Assembly (NCBI GenBank): GCA_037042915.1 | Contig: CM073199.1 | Coordinates: 496,001-560,000, forward strand | Reading direction: 5' to 3' | From: Auricularia sp. M13 | Taxonomy: Eukaryota > Basidiomycota > Agaricomycetes > Auriculariales > Auriculariaceae | DNA length: 64,000 nucleotides | Shown: positions 34,703 to 47,487 of the stretch, piece after piece | Layout of the letters: each line of letters starts with the position of its first letter | How positions within the stretch are numbered: the stretch's first letter is position 1 | The notes under the pieces: model-generated | The model's database searches: none | The model's input: only the letters and a program-made list of their open reading frames with translations | Told to the model about the DNA's origin: nothing | Made by a program: the position numbers and the translations under genes

Positions 34703-35877
34703 ATGTCGTCCGCAGCCGGTCTTTCACGCCGGCGCGTTGCTCAGCCAACGCAGGCTGACGATGAGCCTACCAACGTGTCGCGCCATTCTTCGATATCAGC
34801 TTCAAGTCCGGCCGCTGCTACGGCTCCTAGAACGCAGCATGCTGGGACGGCATTCGAAGGCGGCAGTCGCGTGGCATTCGACCCGCGCGATTTAGAAAAC
34901 GAAGATGAAGCAAAGAAGATGCCTAGACTAACTTTACTTGAAGAAATATTGCTTCTGGGTATCAAGGACAGAGCAGTGAGTCACTTTTGTTACTTTTAAG
35001 ATTAGATTAGGACTTAAGACGGCGCTAGGGGTATCTCAGCTTCTGGAACGACAACATATCCTATGCCCTGCGCGGCTGCATTCTCATCGAGCTGGCCCTG
35101 CGACGGCGTATTGCTGTTGTGCGCGACCCGGCGCGACGACGGTTGCCGCTGCCCGACCGGCTGCTTGAGGTCGTCGACACGCGCCAGACTGGCGAGACCA
35201 TCCTGGACGAGACGCTAAAGCTTATGGCGGCAACGGAGGAGAAGATGGGCACCGGCCAGTGGGTCGACCTGCTGAGCGGCGAGACCTGGAACGTGCTCAA
35301 GATCGGCTTCCAGCTCAAGCAGGTCCGCGAGCGGCTCGCCAAGGGGCTCGTCGACAAGGGCGTCCTGCGCACAGAGAAGCGCTCCTTCGTGCTCTTCGAC
35401 ATGGCCACCCACCCCGTCGCCGACGCCGCCGTCAAGGCCTCCGTCGTCGCCCGCGTCAAGGCGCTGCTCACCTGCCGCACGAACGCCCTGCCCGCCGCGG
35501 CGTTCGAGCCCGGCGTCGAGTTCGCCGCGACGCGCGCCGCGGCGCTGGTGTGCGCTGCCTACGCGTCCTCCGTGCTCGACAACGCGCTCGACGCCTCGCA
35601 TCTGGGCTTCGACGAGCGCGAGGAGGCCGCCGCGCGCTGCGATGACGTGCTCGCCGAGTTTGCCGTCTGGCCCTTCGGCCAGCAGTCGTCCTCGTCGCAG
35701 TCGAATAACCGCCGCCGCGGGGGCGAGGGCTCCGTGCCGCGCGGCAAGGAGGCCGTGCACGCCCTCCTGCGCGACGTCCGCAAGGAACTCGGCGAGGAAG
35801 ATGGCCCGCTCGCGCTTCATTTCGAGGTCGTCGCCGCCGTCATGGAGGTCTTCAGTCGCATGGACAGTCTGCTCTAG
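34703..35877 (+). CDS. VPS74: Golgi phosphoprotein 3 (GPP34/Vps74)
   Basis: Peripheral Golgi protein that binds phosphatidylinositol-4-phosphate and retains glycosyltransferases by linking them to COPI. Exons 34703-34975 and 35029-35877 (53-nt intron), 1122 nt, 373 aa, near the family size. The N-terminus is Ser/Ala/Arg-rich and disordered. The GPP34 domain starts RLTLLEEILLLGIKDR and continues GYLSFWNDNISYALRGCILI (including the membrane-facing Trp), ALRRRIAVV, LDETLKLMA, and the segment WVDLLSGETWNVLKIGFQLK, then VRERLAKGLVDKGVL and FDMATHPV. An Ala-rich helical part, a Ser/Gln/Arg loop (SSSSQSNNRRRGG) and a terminal helix VVAAVMEVFSRMDSLL follow. It looks intact and is expected to be a constitutive housekeeping gene. 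Confidence 0.96.
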
Positions 35878-36309
35878 CAATCAGTGTACATTTTCTTGCT
35901 GCCTTTCAGATTCTGCGATACGGCGCGTTGCCTTCAGCTCCCGGTTTGGCCCTGACAGTGACAGGCCTGACACCTGTTCCGGATCGACATCGAGGCTGTG
36001 CAGCGTCATATTGCAGCTATGTTCAAAACGATAGACCCCACGGCCGATTTCTGCGTTTTGACGCGGCGAGGTGGCGCCTACCATACGAGGTATCCTAAGC
36101 GAGCAGCCAGCCAATCCGGTGGCGAGTTGGCTCGCTTAGGACGTCCGGATCAGCTGTTCCGACGTAGTTCACTTTTTTCGGAAGGGGTCTATCGTTATGA
36201 ACATAGCTGTGAAACCGAGCCTCACCAACGCAGGTTCCTCAGCTATTACTTCCAACCTGAGTATTTCCCGCCATCGCATTAACCACTCGCAAGATCTCAT
36301 CGCCAGCAT

Positions 36310-36970
36310 CGAACATTATTTCAGTTCCCTGGAGGAAATCTTGAGGTTCGACCATGATCACAACGTGTTCTCCGTCAACGGCCCGTGCACTTTCCTCTGG
36401 ACGCTATCCCGGCGGAAACGACGGACGCGAATGGTTGGCCGCAATGTCGGACATGCAGCACCCTTCCCGTGTTCCTCCTCCTGGCCCGACCGTGTTGCCG
36501 CCTGATCCTCGCCACCTTGCTCTTTACGACGCATTGCATGCGACGCAGTCACTCGTTCCTCTCCCAGACATACAACCGGCCTTTTTGCATTTCCCACGTG
36601 CAGCGTGATAATGGTCGACTTCTTGTGCTAGCTCTGCTTTGCTTTTTCGCCCGTGCTCGGCAGGATCGAAACTTACGAGCCCAATCACCCGAGCATGGCA
36701 CACGCTATCCTGCCACTCACGACATGGGGCCGGTTCTGCATCTCAGTAAGGGCTATTCGAAGTCCTTCTCGCTGGTCTGAGTCCCTAAAGAACTCCACGG
36801 TGTTCATAGTGTCTGTCAAGTCGGCATTTGCGGTGCGGAACGCGGACGACTATATTGCCTATTCGCGAGTTTGTGTAGCAGCGAGCGAGCCTTATCATGA
36901 GCCGCCGTTCCTTTCTCCGCCGCACACGCCGGGGTTCGGGCTTCTAAGGCGCCATTTTACCCAGCCCATT
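36310..36970 (+). pseudogene. Decayed third copy of the local F-box protein family
   Basis: Fragments align in order with the F-box paralogues at 23.6-26.9 kb but on the opposite strand: FDHDHNVFSVNG; then, after a frame change, GREWLAAMSDMQHPSR and DPRHLALYDALHATQSL; then VIMVDFL and a TAG stop; then FAFSPVLGRIETYEPNHPSM, LPLTTWGRFCISVRA, NSTVFIVSVKSAFAV and SPPHTPGFGLLRRHFTQP. About 70-80 residues between VRA and NSTVF are missing compared with the intact copies. The N-terminal MGTRG part and the C-terminal F-box are also missing. A frameshift, a nonsense codon and deletions together make this a pseudogene. Confidence 0.85.
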
Positions 36971-37028
36971 ACCAGCTCGCAGCGCAGACCAGACGTCGCT
37001 CTATTCTCATCATAGTGTCCTCGAGCTC

Positions 37029-37051
37029 GTAGGTAGGTAGGTAGGTAGGTA
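37029..37051. repeat. (GTAG)n microsatellite
   Basis: Five perfect GTAG units and a partial sixth, just downstream of the F-box pseudogene. Confidence 0.9.
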
Positions 37052-37192
37052 TTTGACCTAGGCTTTGCAACTCTTGCGTAATTCAACTACAGTATATCCG
37101 GACAAGTGAACAGTATACTGTATTGGCGATCATATCTACGCGGCTGATAAAGGGTATTTCGTTGCAGACATCATCGCGGCGCGCAGCTATGC

Positions 37193-37737
37193 TCAGACCG
37201 GTGACCAATACAGAACGGCGCGCTGAGCATGGAGACCTTGCTTGAATAAGGTCTGCGGCTCGTCGTCCGTGGGCGCGCCGTCGATATTCCACTCGGTGAA
37301 CATCTCCTGGACGGCGAGCTTGCCGTCGAATTCCTGAAACGTGATCTCCCTCAGCGCTGAGATCGTCCATATTCGCAGGAAGCGCTCACATAGAAGCCAA
37401 GGACATACTTCTGGGGCACCGTCGAGTTGCAGCCGAGGGGACCGTGCGGATTCTTCGGGATGAAGCCACAGACGCCGTTGCCCGCGTCGATGGGCGTGCC
37501 TCCGAAGATGCTCGTCTTCGTAGTCGTGCGGAAGGTCGCGCAGTCCGTCGAGCTAGCCACAACCTGGCCATCGGCATTGAGGCAGCCGACGGCGGTCTCC
37601 GATACGGTCTTGTCATTGTCGTCACGCGTTACGGTCGAGACGAGAATCTGAGCGGAGCCTTTGATTGGGTCGCCAGGCGTCTGTGCAAGCGCGGCAAGCG
37701 CGAGCGCGAGGACGGTCGTAAGCGTGGAACTGCGCAT
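37193..37737 (-). CDS. Small secreted protein of unknown function
   Basis: Exons (coding order) 37390-37737 and 37193-37333, joined by a 56-nt intron (GTGAGC donor, TTTCAG acceptor); total 489 nt, 162 aa. The first about 18 residues (MRSSTLTTVLALALAALA) form a signal peptide. The mature part includes VTRDDNDKTVSETAVGCLN, STDCATFRTTT, GNGVCGFIPKNPHGPLGC and, after the joint, EFDGKLAVQEMFTEWNIDG, ending AVLYWSPV. Four cysteines in the first exon could form two disulfides. I recognise no domain, although the layout is typical of basidiomycete small secreted proteins. Without splicing, the frame would end 11 codons into the intron. Confidence 0.75.
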
Positions 37738-37816
37738 TAAACGGCCGGAGTGAATGAAATGGGGAACGGTACGCTTGTCGGAAAAGTCTCGACCCCGCAG
37801 CGACTATCCATGTTTC

Positions 37817-37822
37817 TTATAG
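37817..37822 (-). promoter_or_regulatory. TATA-like element of the 162-aa secreted protein gene
   Basis: CTATAA on the coding strand, about 80 bp upstream of the ATG at 37737. Confidence 0.4.
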
Positions 37823-38828
37823 CTGCGCTTTGTCAACAGTCACACGGCCGTTGTCGGGTGAAGATGAACTCAGCGCGAACTTTCGCAATCGCACACCCTG
37901 TTGGTCATCACGGGTGCTGAGCCAATTTTGCGGTGGGAATAATATCTCTCGGCCATCAAATGTCATATGGGAATTTGACGGTGACTGCGAAGGGATTGTT
38001 GTAAGTCCCGCCTTGTGCATGCAGGGTCTCTCTTCCTGTCAAATCGTAAGATTCTGACAAACATGAACGTTTCCATGAATCCACTGTCCAGGACTTTTGA
38101 TCCCGCGAACGCTGCACCGTCCAAAACAAGTAAGTTCATCTCTGCATCTCTCTTGGCAGTGACAAAAATAGCTCGTGTCTGTGATCTAAGATATCTCTTG
38201 TGGATTTGACGACGACGAAGCCATGACTCGTAGGGTCATTTTTGTTCTCACGTTCGGCCTCAGGGAGAATGCGCGATTTTTGCCTCTTAGATTGGGAATT
38301 CTTGCGCAGTTGTTACGGGTGATTGTAGCTTCTCAGACGCGGCTTGCTGTGAATCTTCGAGGCTCTTTGGCACTTGCATCGTGGCTATGACCTGGCTCCC
38401 AAAACTGCAGTTGGAGAGCGATCATGCGAACTGGAGCGTCGTACACTATACTAGCTATAAGCAATTTGGAGACGCAGCACGTAGCGACATGCAACCGGAT
38501 GGGAACCCCCGCGGCCCAATAGATCACGGGTTTATTGCTGCACACGGTGAGCTATATACGAGTTCCTAGCGATAGTCGCGCATCTTGTGGGCCCAAGAGA
38601 CAGGAACGCACCTGTAATCACTGTATTACCACAGAGAGGTCTAGTGGACTTTACGAGGAACCATGGGCAGACGCCTGCAGAAAGTCGTTTGTGGCGGGCG
38701 TGCGGGCGATGAAATGGAATTCCATATTCCTGCCTGCGGTGTTGGATTAGACTTGTGATCCTTGCATCGGAAGCGCCGGCTGTAAATTTGATTATGACAC
38801 CCTTCCAGTGTCAATCGTCGGGACGCTC
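37823..38828. other. Intergenic, nothing recognised
   Basis: Region upstream of the laccase. No gene or repeat was recognised. Confidence 0.4.
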
Positions 38829-38835
38829 ATATAAA
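38829..38835 (+). promoter_or_regulatory. TATA box of the laccase gene
   Basis: ATATAAA, about 70 bp upstream of the laccase ATG at 38900, followed by a CT-rich leader. Confidence 0.55.
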
Positions 38836-38899
38836 GAGACGCGTCGCGCTCGGTGGAGGCCTTCACCCACGCTTCGCTTTCCTTCCTCCCCCTATTTTC

Positions 38900-41141
38900 A
38901 TGCGGCTCTCCCTCGCTATCCTCGCGGCCGTCGCGCCGAGCCTGGCCAGCATTTTGTACGACGCTTCGCATTCTTCCACGCAAGTACCGTATTGACGTTG
39001 TTTGCAGACCTCCTCTCGTCCACACCCGCGCGCCCCACCGTTCGATCAGCCACCGCCAGACTTGTACCAACGACGACTCTCGTCTGTGCTGGGACGGCAC
39101 CTACGACATCTCGACCAACTACTACAATGATGGCCCAGACACCGGCAAGACCGTCGTCGTACGTAACGTTCTGCTTCTGCTTCAGGGAATCTCGGTTGAC
39201 TCGGGCGCGCGCGATAGTACTACCTCCAGATAACCAACACCACTCTCGCCCCCGACGGTGTGTCGCGCCAAGTTCTCACCATCAACGGTACTATCCCTGG
39301 CCCGACCATTACGGCGAACTGGGGAGACAGGCTCGAGATTCACGTTTCTAACGCGATGAAGGATAATGGGTGAGCTACCCTGGTGCTTCCGAGACGCTCA
39401 CGCTGATTGCTCCTGTACTTAGCACTAGCATTCATTGGCACGGAATCCGGCAGCTGCAGAACTCAATCAACGACGGAGTTAACGGTGAGTTCTGTCGTGC
39501 GTCTTCGTCGAAAATTGACGAGCCTCCTCAGGTGTCACGGAATGCCCGCTTGCTCCTGGACAGACCAAGGTGTATTCCTTCAAGGCGACACAGTACGGGA
39601 CTTCGTGGTATCACAGCCATTACAGGTATGTGTCACCCTTTCTACTGGCTCATTTTCTTATTGTTTCTCAGCGCGCAGTACGGAGACGGCGTTTGGGGAG
39701 CCATCGTGATCAACGGCCCTGCAACTGCCGAGGTCTGTATCGTGTTTGCCACCCTATTCTGACATCTCATACCGGTCCTACAGTACGACGTCGACCTCGG
39801 TCCGATTACAATCAACGAATGGTTCCACCAGACGGCCTACGCAGCAGCGTACGCGGCTGAGGTGCGCCGGCCTTGCTTTCTGCAACGATCACTAGCTCAA
39901 AGAGACCACAGCGGAGCGGTCCTCCTCGCCCACAGAACTTTCTCATTGGCGGAACGAACGCACTGGCGACCGATACCACCAAGGGCAAGCGGTTCACGCG
40001 GACGTTCGAGTCGGGCAAAAAGTACCGACTCCGTCTGATCAACACATCGGTCGACTCGTTCTTCCGCGTCTCGCTCGACAACCACACAATGACGGTCATC
40101 GCGAGCGACTTCGTCCCCATTAAGCCGTACACGACGAACGTCATCGGACTGGCCATCGGGCAACGCTACGACGTAATCATCGAGGCGAACCAGGACGCCA
40201 CCAAGAGCTACTGGTTCCGCGTCTGGCCGCAGATTTCCTGCAGCACGAACGACAATGCCGGCGACGTCACGGGCTACATCACCTACGGCACGACCGACCT
40301 CCCGACGTCCACTGCTTTCGAAGTCGACGACTCCTGCGACGACGAGACCGGTCTTGTACCCTACGTCTCCGTCACTGTCGACTCGTCCGGCTTCAGCGCC
40401 GGTGAGACGGACATCTCTGTCAGCGGTCCGTCGCGTGTCACAGTCCAGGGGGAGAACGTGTTCCGCTGGCTCGTCAACGGCGCCGCCATGGACGTCGACT
40501 GGTCCTACCCCACCCTGCAACAGGTTGCAGATAATAATGGTACATTATGTCTCGTGTCTTTTCGGAGAATCTCACTTACACCGCTCCGCAGACACCTTTG
40601 CCGCAGTTCAAAACGCACTTTTCTTTGACGAAGGCCTCAGCACGGCTTACTGGGTTATCCAGAACGCCGGTGGCGTTGCCCACCCTATTCATCTTCATGG
40701 GTTCGCACATGCTGTCCTCTACACTATATGTCTCTGACTGGGAACTAGACACGACTTTAATGTAATTTCTACGGGCCTGGGTACCTTTGACGCCAGCACG
40801 GCGACACTTCAGTGGGAGAACCCGCCGCGCCGCGATGTTGCGATGCTCCCCGGCGGAGGGTACCTGTTCATTGCTTTCGAGACCGACAACCCCGGTTCGT
40901 CAGTTCGCCATTCCCATCTTCTAGTCTGACAGGCGCATGTCTACTCTCAGGTGTCTGGGTCATGCACTGCCACATCGCCTGGCACGTCTCCGAGGGCCTC
41001 AGCGTGCAGCTCGTCGAGCGTCAGAGCGAGATTCTCGACACGGTCACGCTCGACGATGCGTGGGAGGACACGTGCTCGACCTGGAAGTCCTGGTACTCGG
41101 GCGACCTCTTCTGGGGCAAGAAGACCGACTCGGGTCTCTAA
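38900..41141 (+). CDS. Multicopper oxidase, ascomycete-type laccase
   Basis: Secreted copper enzyme that oxidises phenols and reduces O2 to water. Eleven exons: 38900-38955, 39008-39158, 39218-39369, 39423-39484, 39532-39625, 39672-39732, 39784-39861, 39903-40539, 40592-40700, 40749-40894, 40951-41141; 1737 nt, 578 aa. A signal peptide starts [17 protein letters not shown]. Copper-ligand motifs are complete: HWHGIRQ (L1), SWYHSHYSAQYGDG (L2), HPIHLHGHDF (L3, split by an intron) and [13 protein letters not shown] (L4, with Leu at the T1 axial position). The text around L1 ([15 protein letters not shown]), the L2 motif and the C-terminal DSGL match ascomycete laccases, not the usual basidiomycete forms. 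The gene converges with an AA9 LPMO, 316 bp apart. Confidence 0.94.
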
Positions 41142-41233
41142 ATTCTAACTTCAAGTTCTATTCAACCTTTACTAGCTTTTAGGGCACCTTCATCTGGCAC
41201 GGTCTTTCTGGATACCATCGCGCATACCATTGG

Positions 41234-41259
41234 ATACCTCACGCACATACCTCACGCAC
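41234..41259. repeat. 13-bp tandem repeat, two copies
   Basis: ATACCTCACGCAC occurs twice in tandem in the spacer between the convergent laccase and LPMO genes. Confidence 0.85.
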
Positions 41260-41457
41260 ATACCGCATCCCTTACGCTCGCTTTGGCCGGCTCTTGTCCG
41301 GCAGCCTCTCACTTCACACTTGCATGACCGCAGATAATAATTCTTCTGATGTATTGACACAGCACGCGCTCCATACCCTTGAGCGATAATGCCACAGAGA
41401 ATGCATTTCTTGACAACAGCTTCTCGGGGGCATGGTGAACTTCAAGAACAACGTTGA

Positions 41458-42579
41458 TCACCCGCTCCACACAGCGGGACCGGGGATCGGGTACTGGGTT
41501 GCGTTGCCTTGATAAACGTCGAACACAATCTACGAATATGGGTCAGTATACGACGTCTTGGGCCGAGAAGTTCCCTACCCCAGGCGTTGACGCAGTGTAG
41601 GCTCCCGGGAAGGCGACGAGACCGCTCGACGGACCGGTTGAGGTACCCGTACCAGTCACCTGCAGCTGGATGCAGCTCGGATAGAACTGCGCGCCTGCAA
41701 CCTATTCAGAACGCGTGAACAACGAATTCCAGGCGGCGACTAACCCGGGTATTGGTATGCTGTGAATGAACGAATCTCATGAGCTCCTGTGGATTGGAAT
41801 GCGAACGTGCAGCCCTCACCAGCGTGGAGAGCGATGATCTCGTGCCTCACGAGGTACTGGCCGGCCTTGAGACTCTTGGGGACGGTGAAGGTGTACAGCC
41901 CGTTGTTCTTGATGAGTTGCGTCGCTGCCCAGACGCCGTTGCTGTACCCGGCTTCGTGGACCTTGAAGAAGACCTGGGAGCTTCCAGGGTTCCACTTAGT
42001 GATGTCGCTCGGCGCACGAGCCATATAGGTGATGAGGGGTCCCTGCGTGCATCAGAGACGCAGAAAACCTTCCACATGAGAAACTTCACTACCAAATGCG
42101 AATCTAGGAATGGAGGTGAGGGTTGAAGAGATACTCGTGGGAGAAACTCACCAGGCCAAGTCGTCCAGTTGAGCGTGACGCTGGACCCGGCAGCAACGGT
42201 GGCAAAGATGGGCGCAGGCTTGCTACCGACGACACCACCTGCGGAATACCTGATGCGAAGCAAGGAGGTCATTAGTTAGTAGACACGCGTTTATGGTGGT
42301 AGCTAGCTCACCCGTTGCATTGCAGGTCGATCAGGCTCAAATCCTCGACGGGACCATTGCCGGGGACAGGGCGCACAATCCTATCGGGGACGGGGTTGTA
42401 ATAGGGGTCTGTTTATTTGCAATGTGGTGAGAAAAAAGGATATCTACGACGCATGGTCGAGGCGCACCACTGTATGGCAGGTAGCCAGAGTACTTCTGGC
42501 CGTTCGTCGTTATCTCCTGCACGTAGCCGTGCGCGAGGACGGACGAGACGACGCCGAGAAGAGCAAAGACGGAGTGCAT
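41458..42579 (-). CDS. AA9 lytic polysaccharide monooxygenase
   Basis: Secreted copper enzyme that oxidatively cleaves cellulose or similar glucans. Eight exons (coding order): 42471-42579, 42312-42408, 42152-42249, 42093-42103, 41820-42042, 41745-41759, 41579-41694, 41458-41529; 741 nt, 246 aa. The 16-residue signal peptide ([16 protein letters not shown]) ends just before [11 protein letters not shown], so the mature chain starts with the copper-binding His. The second ligand His ([17 protein letters not shown]) lies in an 11-nt micro-exon. [11 protein letters not shown] joins through a 15-nt exon (AYQYPG) to [14 protein letters not shown], which holds the axial Tyr. There is no CBM1; the chain ends GPAVWSG. 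Substrate and regioselectivity cannot be read. The active site looks complete. Confidence 0.94.
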
Positions 42580-42636
42580 GGCAAGCGAGTCTCCAAAGCC
42601 GATCCACGAACTTTCACAGTGATTGCGAGTTCAGCC

Positions 42637-42642
42637 TTATAA
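42637..42642 (-). promoter_or_regulatory. TATA-like element of the LPMO gene
   Basis: TTATAA, about 60 bp upstream of the LPMO ATG at 42579. Confidence 0.4.
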
Positions 42643-44328
42643 CCATGAGGGGATTCTGCTGGCGGAAGAATCACTGCGTGCTCATGCATGCCATCTTACA
42701 CCGAGTCCCCAGTAATTCTCCGCGAATGGCAGGGTAACGCTGAATGAATCGTCCTTGACGGCGGCTGAGCCTGCGTTCGTAGCAGTGAAGTATGGCGAAT
42801 CGCCGAGGTTTTGGCGGGCTTGGCACTCTGCACGCAGATGGGAAAGTCGACCCCGCGGGGTAACCATCCGGGCCGCCTCTTTACACGTCGTTCAGAGAAT
42901 CACGAGACATGAATCGATGATCATCTAAGCGGACCGCGGACCTGAGGTTGCCGCTGGTAGAAGGGCAAGACAGTGTCAGCATGCTCAGGCTGGTGCAAAC
43001 ATTGAGAGGCCTGCAGGAGGATACTTACCGGAGTACCGAATGTCACGAATTTTAATGCATGATCTGAGCAGGGCAAAGGCTGAAAATAGGAAGAATTTCT
43101 TCGACGGCTGCCTGGGTACTGAAGTCGGTGAGCATGGCTTGCGTTTCTCGTCCGAAACCAATTTGGGCAGCACCAATGACGAGCCATCACGCTCGAACGC
43201 GTCAATAATGACGGTTTGGATTGATGATGCTCGCTGAAGTCAAGATGCAACTGCGGAGTTTCAAACGTGTTGTCACGAACGCGTTACGATGTGACGAACC
43301 GCGTTCCCTTGCTGCTTCCTGTCTTCAAATCCCCGCAACGGCAGACCTTTTGCGGATAAGATATATGGGATGATGGGGAGACATGGCTTTGCTCCACGGC
43401 TTAGGCAGTCCTCCGACTACGCGCGTTGTGCTCATTCGTCCAAAATTTTCGCTGCTCGCGCCTTGCAACCTTGCTCAGCCGTCCAGTTTCAAAATTTCCG
43501 GCTTTACCAGTGGCTCAATGATTTTACTTCTAGTGGATGTCCATTACCGCCGTGCTTCTCTGCCCAGGGCCAAAACCTCCATGCAGGCGCGACATCTCAG
43601 CGTTCGAGTGCTTGAGGGCATGGACGGCCGTATATGCATCCCCTGACTTCGTATACCCTTTTTGAACCCAATGCTAGTCTCTACTTCAATTTCGCGCCTT
43701 GCTCGTACTATCACTTCGACTTTACGGGAACGACTGTCGTGGCGTCGCATGCTCTGGTCTTGGATAAATTCTATCCCGCGAGGATACAGAGTATAGTTTC
43801 GCATGGCTGACAAGCTCATTCTTTGGCGGCTTACGGTTGATCCTGTGCTGGTCTTCCTCCCTCAACATGTCGATCGGCCATGCACGGGCACGAACTTCTG
43901 GATTCTGCAGCCAAACCCTTCTTTGTGAGTCTGGCGCTTGCTGACTGGGTCTTCCGCTTCCACGGACAGGATCCTCGAGGCTGTGCAACTGGCCAAGCTT
44001 AGGACCATTCTTCCAATGGTGCCGTATGTTTCCGCTTCTGCAAACCCGATAGTAAGGTCTGACTACGAAGCGATAGCATCCATCCGCATAGGTACATCAG
44101 AAATGCAACATGCAGTTTACTGTAAGTGCGACTGCTCTGAATCTTCATACTGTTCGGTACCATGATGACTGATTCGCCAGGGATCCGAAGTCGCGGGAGT
44201 CGCTTTATCTCGGACCGGACCGACGTCCCTGACCTGCTTTGTCATCGGATCGCGTCAGATCCATGCAACGCGTCTTTGCTAGACCCTTCTCAGGCGGTCG
44301 GAGCTACTTCACTAGGGGTGGGCAACCC
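42643..44328. other. Intergenic, nothing recognised
   Basis: Region between the divergent starts of the LPMO and the Old Yellow Enzyme gene. Only chance frames are seen. Confidence 0.4.
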
Positions 44329-45934
<1,606 letters not shown>

Positions 45935-46179
45935 AAATGATTTTAGGTATGGGAATACACTCTTTGCTCAACCTTGTTGGCATACTCAAACGTCTTCTTC
46001 AGGAGATTGTACTCGATTTAGATCTGCTTGGTTTATGGAGTTGAAATTCAGAGCCTGATTCACCAGTTGGTGCAACGAAGCCATATTAACCTGCGTTACA
46101 TCTAGTCAAACACTATCCATGGTGCATCGCGGGGTATCACAAGTATCCATCATCTCCCTGCTGCCCCTTCAACACGCCT

Positions 46180-47487
46180 TTACTCTCCCGGACGCCGCGG
46201 CCACCCAAACAGTCTATACGTGGCATAGCAATAGTAAGTCTTGTTGCACTGGCAGCCCACCTCACACAGCGCGGGCATCGGCATGTTCGGCGGTGGCGGG
46301 GGCAAGCCCGCGACCCAATGATAGTGCCAGAGCAGCCACTCCGCGACAGTGAAGTTGGGCGGGGGCGGCGGCGTGGGGATCATGAAGTCGGGCGGCATGG
46401 GCTCGTACACCTCAAAGGCATCCGGCCTCATCGACGCGTTGAAGTCGCGCCAGAAATTCTCGTATCCTGGGACGCGCGCTGCGGGGACCGCCGGTGGCGC
46501 GAGCATCGCGATGCGCGCCTCCGCTATGAAGACGCGCACTGGGTCGTAGACGTATGCGACTGGGGCCGCGGGGCGGTAGAGATAGAGAGGGGAGGTGATG
46601 GGGAGCGGTCGGACGAGAGCTTCGGCTTCCTGGGCGTGCATGCGTGCGAACCATGAGGGACCTGCCTCAGGCTCTGCATCTGCATCTGCTTGCTCGGCGT
46701 GGTCGGCTTGAACGCGTCCTAGGTACCGTGCTCGTGCTTCGCGCTCCGCTGCTCGAACCTGCCATGCGGTTGTCAGTTGGAATCCGTCAGTGACCCGTGG
46801 ATGCAAATTCTTGTTTATGGCGGGTCTGCGGAGTCGGGAGGGGTACGATACCTCGCGCCTGCACCGTCTGCAGATCACAGGGCCGCACTCCGCGTTCGGG
46901 CAGAAGAACTCGTTCTCGTCGTCCTCGATGATGCCGCCTGCCCCGCACTGAGGGCAGTACTCTATCATGTCCCCCAAACCGGCCTCTGCGAGTTCCCTCG
47001 CGACGGCGAGCCGGGTGAAGCGCTCCACGAGCTCGCGCCCGAGCCACTGCTGCAGGTGCGCATCGTCCAGGTTGTACTCCTCACTGCACCCGGTCTGGGG
47101 ACAGACGAGACTGGCGTGGCGCTGGCCGACTTCGACTTCGGCGTACTGACGGAGGCAGGGCGCGCATACACCGTGACCGACGGTTGGGGAGCAGAACGCC
47201 ATCTGGGGATTGGGACGCTGAGCGGAGCGAAGATGTCAGGCTTCGGCACGAATGCGATTGAGGCCAGCGGGTGGAGCTCACCTGATCCGTGAGACAGACG
47301 ATGCAAGTCCACTTTGAGTCCTGCGTGACTCGGTGCGGTGGTTCGTGTGGCTGTCGAGGCGAAGGAGGGCGTCCCCGAGGACCTTGCGGAGCGCCAGGCC
47401 TCGGAAAGAGTCCGTATAGCTCTGCCATTGAATGAGAGGATGGTAAGGCAAGTTGAAAACTCGAGTGGCTAGGAGGAAGGAATGCAT
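46180..47487 (-). CDS. RING/IBR (RBR-like) zinc-finger protein, N-terminus unresolved
   Basis: Probable ubiquitin-ligase-type protein. An exon ending TCIVCLTDQ joins across an intron with its donor at about 47281 to RPNPQMAFCSPTVGHGVC, giving a RING-like Cys/His array (C-x2-C, C, H-x2-C-x2-C, then VCPQTGC). An IBR-like part follows (EYCPQCGAGGIIEDDENEFF, CPNAECGPVICRRCRREV). The rest is Pro/Ala-rich, with a Cys-bearing C-terminus (CEVGCQCNKTYYCY) that could be a degenerate RING2. Upstream of TCIVC I cannot fix the start: at least two frames (SYTDSFRGLALRK and AELYGLFPRPG) compete, and a 62-nt intron would link the first. A full RBR ligase 5 kb away offers a comparison. Catalytic activity is unproven. 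Confidence 0.65.

Noticed and set aside
41760-41820. Unspliced LPMO reading past LHAGEG to a nearby stop
   Set aside because: It would lose the axial-Tyr exon; the spliced version restores the AA9 core exactly in phase.
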